A DNA stretch of 24,469 nucleotides from an uncultured Bacteroidales bacterium (GTDB lineage Bacteria; Bacteroidota; Bacteroidia; Bacteroidales; ML635J-15): the NCBI GenBank assembly GCA_937899245.1, contig CALDKB010000030.1, positions 1 through 24,469 of the forward strand. The letters run 5' to 3'. Position 1 is the first letter of the stretch; the number at the start of each line of letters is the position of its first letter. Below the pieces are notes generated by a model that searched no databases, had not been told where the DNA came from, and was given only the letters and a program-made list of their open reading frames with translations. The position numbers and the translations under genes were made by a program. Below, piece after piece: positions 15,940 to 22,732 of the stretch.

Positions 15940-16003
15940 CGAAAAAATTTTTTATTATAAAAGAAAAGAGATAATTTTACGGCTTGATTTATTTAGGAAA
16001 ATT

Positions 16004-16951
16004 ATGAATAGAAGAAATCTTAGCTCGATGATGGTGATTGCCTTGTTGGCAGCATTGTCTTTAGTGTTTACAGGATGTCCAAGTGACACTACATCTCCAA
16101 CTATTTATTTCCTTGCAAAGGACGGAGTCAATATTGATAAGAAAGGTGATACAACGATTTTGTTGTATACCAAGTACGTTGATCCTGGTTGCATAGTGGA
16201 GGACAATGCAAGTCTCTCTTCAAACATTCAGGTTGACTTTGATGCGGAGACTGTACTTCCTATCGAAAAGAAGGTCGCATCGCATATTGGCGAAGTAAAG
16301 AAGATTGGTGACTATAAGGTAACTTATACCGCAACCGATGAGGAAGGTAATGTGGGAACACGCTCGAAGAATATCAGTGTTAAGAATGTAACTGAAATTT
16401 ATGCTGGCAAGTACTACACAAAACGTGATGAAATCCCTTCAGGACTTGGCTTGGATGTTTGCAACGATACTACATATTATTCAAACATTGCCGCAGGAAC
16501 TGGCGTTGCAGGTAGAATGAGATTCTCGAAAGTTGCCGCTCATACTCATGATGGACAGAAGGTTTCGTTCAAGGTTGATGCTGATTTGTATTCTAGGGAA
16601 CATTCGCCACGTACAGCTTCTGCTCAAATTGGTTATTTAGGTTCTGAAGCCGATAGGGAAGTTGCTGTTTACAATGGTCTTTCATTCGACGCTGCAATTG
16701 ATTCTATTCGTACCGACTATGTATATCTTCAAATCCCAACTCAGGAATATGTAGCATATACAGAAAACGATGCTGCTGTTAGCGATTATACAGTACGTAT
16801 ACAGGGCCGCTTGCAGGAAGATGGCAAAACTCCTAAGTCAATGATTGTTTACAACGAGCGTGGCGTCATGCTGTACATCATTCTAGAACTTAGCTTGACA
16901 GTTAACAATCAGGCAATACAGAACTACGTAGAAAGGTATTACTTGGAATAA
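16004..16951 (+). CDS. DUF5011-type Ig-like lipoprotein
   Basis: The 315-residue protein has a lipoprotein signal peptide ending LSLVFTGC, with Cys25 as the probable lipid-attachment site. Residues 30-128 look like a DUF5011 (bacterial Ig-like) domain: a start like SPTIYFLAKDG, VDPGCIVEDNAS in the middle, and GDYKVTYTATDEEGNVGTRSKNISV at the end. The remaining 180 residues are beta-rich, contain no motif I recognise, and may be a second, BT_2262-like domain. It is probably a surface-exposed outer-membrane lipoprotein; partner and ligand are unknown. It begins 64 bases after the protease stop and is followed by a clear intrinsic terminator at 16979-17017. Confidence 0.8.
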   Translation: MNRRNLSSMMVIALLAALSLVFTGCPSDTTSPTIYFLAKDGVNIDKKGDTTILLYTKYVDPGCIVEDNASLSSNIQVDFDAETVLPIEKKVASHIGEVKKIGDYKVTYTATDEEGNVGTRSKNISVKNVTEIYAGKYYTKRDEIPSGLGLDVCNDTTYYSNIAAGTGVAGRMRFSKVAAHTHDGQKVSFKVDADLYSREHSPRTASAQIGYLGSEADREVAVYNGLSFDAAIDSIRTDYVYLQIPTQEYVAYTENDAAVSDYTVRIQGRLQEDGKTPKSMIVYNERGVMLYIILELSLTVNNQAIQNYVERYYLE

Positions 16952-16978
16952 GATATTTGCCGGACATACCGGTTGAAG

Positions 16979-17017
16979 AATCTGCATGAGGCATTGTCCT
17001 TCGTGCAGATTTTTTTT
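16979..17017 (+). terminator. Intrinsic terminator after the DUF5011 lipoprotein gene
   Basis: AATCTGCA (16979-16986) pairs perfectly with TGCAGATT (17004-17011), followed by a run of T to 17017. It lies 27 bases after the stop codon. Confidence 0.85.
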
Positions 17018-17087
17018 ATGCTTTTTCTTTTGGCGTGGCTGTGTTGATGGTGGTTAAAAGTCAAAAATCCTAGGCCTTGTAATGGGA

Positions 17088-17369
17088 TTAGTCTATGGAA
17101 ACAATAAGACCTTGTTCAATAAGGGCATTTTTCATAGTTTTCAAGTATTGGTATTCGCCCTTCTTGATGTCGCATTTGCCCTTGTAGTTGGCGATGTATG
17201 CACATTGTTCTGCCTGTATGATGTCGTGGTCGCAAATCTCAATTAGGCATTTGATGACGTGGTCGAACGAGTTTCTGTCATCATTGTATAGGATGAGACT
17301 GTTGAGTTTTCCCGACTTGACGTCTTCCTTTTCCCGTGGTTCAATAATATTATTGCTACTAGTTGGCAT
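17088..17369 (-). CDS. clpS: ATP-dependent Clp protease adaptor ClpS
   Basis: ClpS binds N-end-rule substrates and delivers them to ClpA/ClpC-ClpP. The 93-residue protein has a flexible N-terminal tail (1-22), then the core: NSLILYNDDRNSFDHVI with the Asn29-Asp30-Asp31 motif that contacts the substrate amino group, ICDHDIIQAEQCAYIANYKGKC, and a C-terminal helix ending IEQGLIVSID. The spacing matches Bacteroidota ClpS. The residue expected to be histidine before Y-x-G-K (His66 in E. coli, also involved in binding the substrate amino group) is Asn61 here, encoded AAC. That may alter N-degron binding. A -7 box ends four bases before the ATG. The gene is convergent with the lipoprotein gene and divergent from the tRNA-Ser pair. 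Confidence 0.85.
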   Translation of the reverse strand: MPTSSNNIIEPREKEDVKSGKLNSLILYNDDRNSFDHVIKCLIEICDHDIIQAEQCAYIANYKGKCDIKKGEYQYLKTMKNALIEQGLIVSID

Positions 17370-17373
17370 GGCG

Positions 17374-17381
17374 CAAAGATA
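17374..17381 (-). promoter_or_regulatory. -7 box of clpS, next to its start codon
   Basis: The minus strand reads TATCTTTG, an exact TAnnTTTG, ending four bases before the clpS ATG at 17369. No clear -33 element is visible. Confidence 0.45.
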
Positions 17382-17534
17382 TGATATTTTTGTGTGACTG
17401 GCAGAGAAAATGACGATTTTTTGATTCTCAAGTTTGGCCTGAGAAGTTATAAATATTCCAAATGAGATGTTTTCTGAGGTCTAATATTTTGAAAATAAAA
17501 CTATTGGCGCTGCGTAAAAAAATGAAAAAATAAA

Positions 17535-17565
17535 TTTGCGAGTAAATGTTTTTGTAGTACTTTTG
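17535..17565 (+). promoter_or_regulatory. Promoter of the tRNA-Ser pair
   Basis: TTTG at 17535-17538 and TACTTTTG (TAnnTTTG) at 17558-17565 are 19 bases apart. The first tRNA begins six bases later. Confidence 0.6.
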
Positions 17566-17570
17566 CCGAC

Positions 17571-17657
17571 GGAGAAATGGCTGAGCGGTCGAAAGCGGCG
17601 GTCTTGAAAACCGTTGAACTCGAGAGGGTTCCGGGGGTTCGAATCCCTCTTTCTCCG
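17571..17657 (+). tRNA. tRNA-Ser(UGA)
   Basis: The 87-base gene folds as a class II tRNA. The acceptor arm is GGAGAAA pairing with TTTCTCC, with discriminator G at 17657. The anticodon loop CTTGAAA is flanked by CGGT/ACCG, giving anticodon TGA. There is a long variable arm (AACTCGAGAGGGTT region), and the T arm is GGGGGTTCGAATCCCTC. CCA is not encoded. It reads UCA codons. Confidence 0.95.
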
Positions 17658-17663
17658 CTAAAG

Positions 17664-17687
17664 AAGAGCGCAAGCTCTTTTCTTTTT
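17664..17687 (+). terminator. Hairpin with T run between the two tRNA-Ser genes
   Basis: AAGAGC (17664-17669), loop GCAA and GCTCTT (17674-17679) form a perfect stem, followed by TTCTTTTT. It looks like an intrinsic terminator, yet the next tRNA lies only 12 bases further on, with no clear promoter of its own. Confidence 0.5.
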
Positions 17688-17698
17688 AAAAGACCTTT

Positions 17699-17785
17699 GG
17701 AGAGATGCCAGAGTGGTCGAATGGGGCGGTCTCGAAAACCGTTGTACTCTTTCGAGTACCGGGGGTTCGAATCCCTTTCTCTCCG
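17699..17785 (+). tRNA. tRNA-Ser(CGA)
   Basis: This is an 87-base class II tRNA. The acceptor arm is GGAGAGA pairing with TCTCTCC, with discriminator G at 17785. The anticodon loop CTCGAAA is flanked by CGGT/ACCG, giving anticodon CGA. The long variable arm is GTACTC/GAGTAC around TTTC, and the T arm is GGGGGTTCGAATCCCT. CCA is not encoded. It reads UCG codons. Much of its sequence matches the tRNA-Ser(UGA) just upstream, so the pair probably arose by duplication. Confidence 0.95.
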
Positions 17786-17791
17786 CAAAGT

Positions 17792-17837
17792 GTTGACAGT
17801 TGTGGCAAATCGGCATAAATGCTGATTTGCTGTCAAC
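17792..17837 (+). other. Long imperfect hairpin between tRNA-Ser(CGA) and ileS
   Basis: GTTGACA (17792-17798) pairs with TGTCAAC (17831-17837), and GCAAATC (17805-17811) with GATTTGC (17824-17830), giving 14 exact pairs. There is a six-base bulge on the 5' side only and a 12-base loop that is itself partly palindromic. No T run follows, so it is not a standard terminator. It starts seven bases after the tRNA. Confidence 0.6.
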
Positions 17838-17965
17838 TGAAAGAAATTCCCACCAAAAATATAATGTTAAGGTATGTCAAACAGCATGGTTGACTTTTGT
17901 GTCGCTGGCTGAAAACTTCATTTGCGAAACATATAAATTTTCTGTCCTCAATTTTTATTTTTTTA

Positions 17966-17973
17966 TAATTTTG
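17966..17973 (+). promoter_or_regulatory. -7 box of ileS
   Basis: TAATTTTG matches TAnnTTTG exactly and ends 21 bases before the ileS start codon at 17995. The -33 region is weak. Confidence 0.5.
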
Positions 17974-17994
17974 TGCTCGTTAAATTTAGGTACA

Positions 17995-20900
17995 ATGGAT
18001 AAAAAGTTTTCGGAATATAAACAGTTGGATTTATATTCTATCAACAACGAAATAAAGGATATCTGGGAAAAGGAGGATACCTTTCATAAAAGTATAGAAA
18101 CTCGCGAAGGTCATAAGCCATTTATATTTTTCGAAGGACCGCCTTCTGCTAATGGAATGCCTGGTATTCATCATGTTATGGCACGTACAATTAAGGATGT
18201 CGTTTGCCGTTACAAAACATTGACTGGCTACAAGGTAAACCGTAAGGCAGGATGGGATACTCATGGACTTCCCGTTGAACTTGGCGTAGAAAAGACTCTC
18301 GGTATTACAAAGGAGGATATCGGAAAGAAAATTTCGGTGAGTGATTATAACGATACCTGCCGTAAGGAAGTCATGAAGTATACTAGTCACTGGAAGGACC
18401 TTACCGAACGTGTTGGCTACTGGGTTGATCTTGAAAATCCATACATCACTTACGACAATCGTTATATTGAGACTTTGTGGTGGTTGCTTAAGCAGATGTA
18501 TAACAAGGGATTGCTATACAAGGGCTATACAATTCAGCCGTATTCTCCTGCAGCAGGAACTGGTTTAAGTACTCACGAACTTAACCAGCCAGGTTGCTAT
18601 CGCGACGTTAAGGATACGACAGTGACCGCTCAGTTCTTAATCACAGAGCCAAAACCAGAAATGCTTGGTTGGGGTAAGCCATATTTCTTGGCATGGACAA
18701 CAACACCATGGACACTTCCGTCGAATACAGCTCTTTGTGTTGGCAAGAAAATCGAATATGTTCTTGTTCGTACCTATAATATGTATGATGCGAAGCCGGT
18801 AACTGTCGTAATGGCTAAGGAAAGGGTAGGCGCATACTTTAATCCGCAGGGAGCAGAACTTCCGATGGAAGAATACAAGCAGGGCGACAAGATTATACCT
18901 TATAGAATAATAGCCGAATATAAGGGCGAGGATTTGCTCGATATGCGTTACGAACAGCTTTTCCCGTGGGTAAAGCCAAAAGGCGATGCTTTCCGCGTAA
19001 TACATGGCGATTATGTTACCACAGAGGATGGTACGGGTATTGTCCACATTGCACCTACTTTCGGTGCCGACGATAATAAGGTCGCAAAGGCGGCTGGAAT
19101 TTCGTCGCTGGCAATGGTCATCAACGAGAAGGGCGATTTCCGTCCGATGGTTGATAGGACTGGTAAGTTTTACCTGATGAGCGATTTGTATCCCGAATTC
19201 GTCAAGAATAATATAAACAAGGAATTGTATGCTCAATACGAAGGCCGTTTCGTAAAGAATGCTTTCGATCCTAAATATACAGTCGACGGCAAGTATGATG
19301 AAGCTGCTGCCAGCAAGGATGAAGACCTTAACATTCAGATCTGTATCGAAATGAAGCAGACTGAAAAGGCCTTCAAGATTGAAAAGCACGTTCATAATTA
19401 CCCGCACTGCTGGCGTACCGATAAGCCGATTCTTTACTATCCGTTGGATTCTTGGTTTATCAAGTCGACTGCAATGCGCGACCGTATGATTGAACTCAAC
19501 AAGACGATTAACTGGAAGCCGCAGAGCACCGGCGAAGGCCGCTTTGGAAAATGGCTTGAAAATCTTGTCGACTGGAACTTGAGCCGTTCGCGTTACTGGG
19601 GAACACCATTGCCAATATGGAGCACCGAAGACGCAAGCGAGCGCAAGTGCATTGGCTCTGTCGAGGAACTTTATGACGAAATCAAGAAGTCTATCGAGAA
19701 GGGTTACATGAAGGATTTCCCATGGAAGGGATTTGAAGTCGGCAAATACACAAAGGAAAACTACGAAAAGCTCGACTTGCACCGTCCGTATGTTGACGAT
19801 ATTATTCTTGTCGCTTCCGATGGACGTAAGATGTTCCGTGAACCAGACCTTATCGACGTATGGTTCGATTCGGGCGCAATGCCTTATGCACAGTGGCATT
19901 ATCCTTTCGAGAACAAGGAAATATTCGACAAGCTCTATCCTGCTGATTTTATTGCCGAAGGCGTTGATCAGACTCGCGGATGGTTCTTTACTCTGCACGC
20001 AATTTCAACAATGATTTTCGATGGCGTCGCTTATAAGAACATCATTTCAAATGGACTGGTTCTTGATAAGAACGGCAACAAGATGTCGAAGCGTCTTGGC
20101 AATGCTGTAAATCCATTTGAAACTATTGATAAATTTGGCGCCGATCCTGTAAGATGGTACATGATTACCAATTCGCAGGCCTGGGATAACTTGAAGTTTG
20201 ACGTTGCCGGTGTCGACGAGGTAAAGCGTAAGTTCTTCGGAACATTGTATAATACATATAATTTCTTTGCAATGTACGCTAATACCGACAACTTCACATA
20301 CGCAGAAACTGATATCCCGTTCGAAAAACGTCCGGAGCTCGACCGTTGGATTCTAAGTTTGCTGAATTCGTTGGTCAAGGAAGTTGGTGAAGCTTACGAG
20401 ACTTTCGAGAACACTAGGGCAGGCCGTTTGATTCAGACTTTCGTGATGGATCATTTGAGCAACTGGTATGTTCGTCTAGGTAGAAAGAGATATTGGGGCG
20501 GAGAATACGACGACGACAAGATTTCTGCATACCAGACTTTGTATACTTGCTTGATGACTATTGCAAAGATTGCTTCTCCGATTGCTCCGTTCTACATGGA
20601 CAAGATGTATCGAGACCTTAATTCTGTTACCGGTAAGGAAAACTACGAGTCGGTTCACCTGGCATACTTCCCTAAGGTTGAAGAGTCGTTTATCGACAAA
20701 AAACTCGAGGAAAGAATGGAAATGGCACAAAACATTTCGTCAATGATTCTTGCTTTGCGCCGTAAGGTTAGCATCAAGGTTCGCCAGCCATTGCAGAAAG
20801 TGATGGTTCCGTCTGTAAGTGAGGATTTCTCCGAGCAGATGGAGAAGGTCGCTCAGATCATCAAGACCGAAACTAACATTAAGGAAATACAGATCCTTGA

Positions 20901-21441
20901 CGACTCGTCTGATTTCCTTGTAAAGAAAATCAAGGCCAATTTCAAGGTTTTAGGTCCTAGATACGGAAAGATTATGAAGCAGGTCGCAAATGCAATTGCT
21001 CAGATGTCGCAGAAGGATATAGCTTCTCTTGAACGCAACGATAGCTTTACTTTGAGCGTCGAAGGTCAGGAAGTGGCTATTACTACTGCTGATGTCGACA
21101 TAACTTCCGAGGATATTCCGGGATGGCTTGTCGCAAACGAAGGCAAGTTCACCGTTGCCCTTGATATCAACGTTACTCCAGACCTTGTAGAGGAAGGTAT
21201 TGCTCGTGAATTCGTAAATCGTATCCAGAATATTCGTAAGGACAGCAATTTTGATATTACCGACCGCGTTCGCATTCAGATTCAGAAGACAGCAGAACTG
21301 GATACCGCAATCGAACATTACAAGGAATACATTTGCGGACAGACTCTTGCAAATTCTATAGAGCTGGTTGATGCAGTCGCAAATGGAACAACAATCGATA
21401 TCAATGAGATGAATGTTGACATACTTGTAGTAAGAGAATAA
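17995..21441 (+). CDS. ileS: Isoleucyl-tRNA synthetase
   Basis: This class I synthetase charges tRNA-Ile in the cytoplasm. From the ATG at 17995 it has 1148 residues, in the range of long Bacteroidota/eukaryote-like IleS. Visible are the HIGH-type motif in PPSANGMPGIHHVMARTIKD (His59-His60), GWDTHGLPVELGVEK, the CP1 editing region with WTTTPWTLPSNTAL and GTGIVHIAPTFGADD, GTPLPIW, a GVDQTRGWFFTLH block, and NKMSKRLGN with KMSKR at 696-700. The C-terminal 300 residues form the anticodon-binding part. The frame is open further upstream to 17800, but that part overlaps the hairpin after the tRNA and looks non-coding; MDKKFSEYKQLDLYSI is the usual family start, and a -7 box lies 21 bases before it. 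Confidence 0.96.
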   Translation: MDKKFSEYKQLDLYSINNEIKDIWEKEDTFHKSIETREGHKPFIFFEGPPSANGMPGIHHVMARTIKDVVCRYKTLTGYKVNRKAGWDTHGLPVELGVEKTLGITKEDIGKKISVSDYNDTCRKEVMKYTSHWKDLTERVGYWVDLENPYITYDNRYIETLWWLLKQMYNKGLLYKGYTIQPYSPAAGTGLSTHELNQPGCYRDVKDTTVTAQFLITEPKPEMLGWGKPYFLAWTTTPWTLPSNTALCVGKKIEYVLVRTYNMYDAKPVTVVMAKERVGAYFNPQGAELPMEEYKQGDKIIPYRIIAEYKGEDLLDMRYEQLFPWVKPKGDAFRVIHGDYVTTEDGTGIVHIAPTFGADDNKVAKAAGISSLAMVINEKGDFRPMVDRTGKFYLMSDLYPEFVKNNINKELYAQYEGRFVKNAFDPKYTVDGKYDEAAASKDEDLNIQICIEMKQTEKAFKIEKHVHNYPHCWRTDKPILYYPLDSWFIKSTAMRDRMIELNKTINWKPQSTGEGRFGKWLENLVDWNLSRSRYWGTPLPIWSTEDASERKCIGSVEELYDEIKKSIEKGYMKDFPWKGFEVGKYTKENYEKLDLHRPYVDDIILVASDGRKMFREPDLIDVWFDSGAMPYAQWHYPFENKEIFDKLYPADFIAEGVDQTRGWFFTLHAISTMIFDGVAYKNIISNGLVLDKNGNKMSKRLGNAVNPFETIDKFGADPVRWYMITNSQAWDNLKFDVAGVDEVKRKFFGTLYNTYNFFAMYANTDNFTYAETDIPFEKRPELDRWILSLLNSLVKEVGEAYETFENTRAGRLIQTFVMDHLSNWYVRLGRKRYWGGEYDDDKISAYQTLYTCLMTIAKIASPIAPFYMDKMYRDLNSVTGKENYESVHLAYFPKVEESFIDKKLEERMEMAQNISSMILALRRKVSIKVRQPLQKVMVPSVSEDFSEQMEKVAQIIKTETNIKEIQILDDSSDFLVKKIKANFKVLGPRYGKIMKQVANAIAQMSQKDIASLERNDSFTLSVEGQEVAITTADVDITSEDIPGWLVANEGKFTVALDINVTPDLVEEGIAREFVNRIQNIRKDSNFDITDRVRIQIQKTAELDTAIEHYKEYICGQTLANSIELVDAVANGTTIDINEMNVDILVVRE

Positions 21442-21463
21442 AATTTTCTTTTTCATAATGTTA

Positions 21464-21501
21464 AGGCTGCCTGTAGTTAATGCTATTGGCAGTCTTTTTT
21501 T
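21464..21501 (+). terminator. Intrinsic terminator after ileS
   Basis: AGGCTGCC (21464-21471) pairs with GGCAGTCT (21488-21495) with one G-U pair, followed by a run of T. It starts 22 bases after the ileS stop. Confidence 0.8.
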
Positions 21502-21514
21502 GTGGTATACTACA

Positions 21515-21543
21515 TTGCTATTTCTGAATTAGTCTTATTTTTG
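21515..21543 (+). promoter_or_regulatory. Promoter of the GT9 gene
   Basis: TTG at 21515-21517 and TATTTTTG (TAnnTTTG) at 21536-21543 are 18 bases apart. The start codon is 19 bases further on. Confidence 0.45.
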
Positions 21544-21562
21544 CTATCCAAAAATAATATCA

Positions 21563-22555
21563 ATGGAAGACGAAAAATATATAGTCCGCTATCTTGTTAT
21601 CCGTTTCAGTAGCATTGGCGATATTGTACTGACAACGCCGGTTGTCAGATGCTTAAAGCAGCAGGTTGAAAATGCTGAGATACATTTTCTTACAAAGCCG
21701 GCAAACGCATCAATACTGAAGTCAAATCCTTATGTCGACGAGGTTCATACTTTTAAGACATATAATGAAACCGTAGATGAACTTCGCGAAATTCCATTCG
21801 ACTATGTAATTGACCTGCAGAAGAATTTGCGTTCAAAAAGGTTGATTAACAAACTGAAGATATTGGACTTTTCGTTTCCGAAACTAAATTGGGAAAAATG
21901 GCTGTTGACGTCGTTTCTCAAGATCGACAGATTGCCCGACATTCATATTGTTGACCGTTATATGAAAGCGACTCGTCTTTTCGATGTGCAGAACGACGGC
22001 AAGGGTCTTGACTATTTTATATCGGCGGACGACGAGGTGGATACTCTTTCTGCGTTTGGCGTTGAGCAGGGGAAATACGTAGCGTATGCTATTGGAGGAC
22101 AGCACGCAACCAAGCGGATGCCTAAGGAACTCATAGCGCAAATATGCAAGAAGATGGACGACAAGGTTGTTCTTCTTGGCGGCTCGTCGGATGTTCAGGC
22201 GGCGGAATATATTTGCTCGCAGTGCGATAATTGCATTAATTTATGTGGAATGTTTGCTTTGTCGCAGTCTGCTTCGATAGTGAAGCAGTCAAAATATGTA
22301 ATAACTCATGATACGGGACTTATGCATATTGCGGCGGCATTCAAGAAAAATATAGTATCGGTGTGGGGAAATACAATTCCAAAATTTGGCATGACTCCTT
22401 ATTTGCCTGGGGAAAAGTCGCGCATCTTCGAAGTTGTTGACTTGAAATGCCGTCCGTGCTCGAAACTTGGATACGAGAAGTGCCCCAAAAAACACTTCCG
22501 TTGCATGATGGACCAAAATATTGACGAAATAACCTCTTATTGTAATAATATCTAA
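21563..22555 (+). CDS. Glycosyltransferase family 9 (heptosyltransferase-like)
   Basis: The 330-residue protein has the GT9 N-terminus LVIRFSSIGDIVLTTPVVRCLKQ, the inner block VIDLQKNLRSKRL, and the C-terminal donor-binding region VLLGGSSDVQAAEYI, CINLCGMFALSQSASIVKQSKYVITHDTGLMHIAAAF and VSVWGNTIPKFGMTPYLP. This matches ADP-heptose:LPS heptosyltransferases of the WaaF/WaaC type, which add heptose to the lipopolysaccharide core on the cytoplasmic face. The tail CRPCSKLGYEKCPKKHFRC has four cysteines in a cluster that often ends this group in Bacteroidota. The sugar and the exact core position are not readable. It stands alone between terminators and promoters rather than in an LPS operon. Confidence 0.88.
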   Translation: MEDEKYIVRYLVIRFSSIGDIVLTTPVVRCLKQQVENAEIHFLTKPANASILKSNPYVDEVHTFKTYNETVDELREIPFDYVIDLQKNLRSKRLINKLKILDFSFPKLNWEKWLLTSFLKIDRLPDIHIVDRYMKATRLFDVQNDGKGLDYFISADDEVDTLSAFGVEQGKYVAYAIGGQHATKRMPKELIAQICKKMDDKVVLLGGSSDVQAAEYICSQCDNCINLCGMFALSQSASIVKQSKYVITHDTGLMHIAAAFKKNIVSVWGNTIPKFGMTPYLPGEKSRIFEVVDLKCRPCSKLGYEKCPKKHFRCMMDQNIDEITSYCNNI

Positions 22556-22732
22556 ATATATTGGTTGTTATTTTGCACTGATATTTAACCTGTATATAAT
22601 TTAATGTCTGTTTGTAATTTTTTTTAGTTGAACAACACATCGTAGTTAATTGTTTTTTAAATTTGTATCACTTATTTTGATTTATTACAAAAGCCGATGT
22701 GCCAGATGGTATATAACATGGCAGTAAAGAAA

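Noticed and set aside
17800..17994. A longer ileS frame starting at 17800
   Set aside because: The first codons fall inside the hairpin after the tRNA, and the added 65 residues do not resemble IleS. A -7 box and the usual family start support 17995.
17786..17994. A T-box riboswitch before ileS
   Set aside because: I see no T-box consensus or specifier-loop architecture, and the hairpin at 17792-17837 lacks a terminator tail. T-boxes are mainly Firmicutes and Actinobacteria elements.
18637..19998. A 453-codon open frame on the minus strand inside ileS
   Set aside because: It lies fully antisense to a well-supported synthetase gene, shows no family motif, and is explained by codon bias of ileS in the opposite frame.
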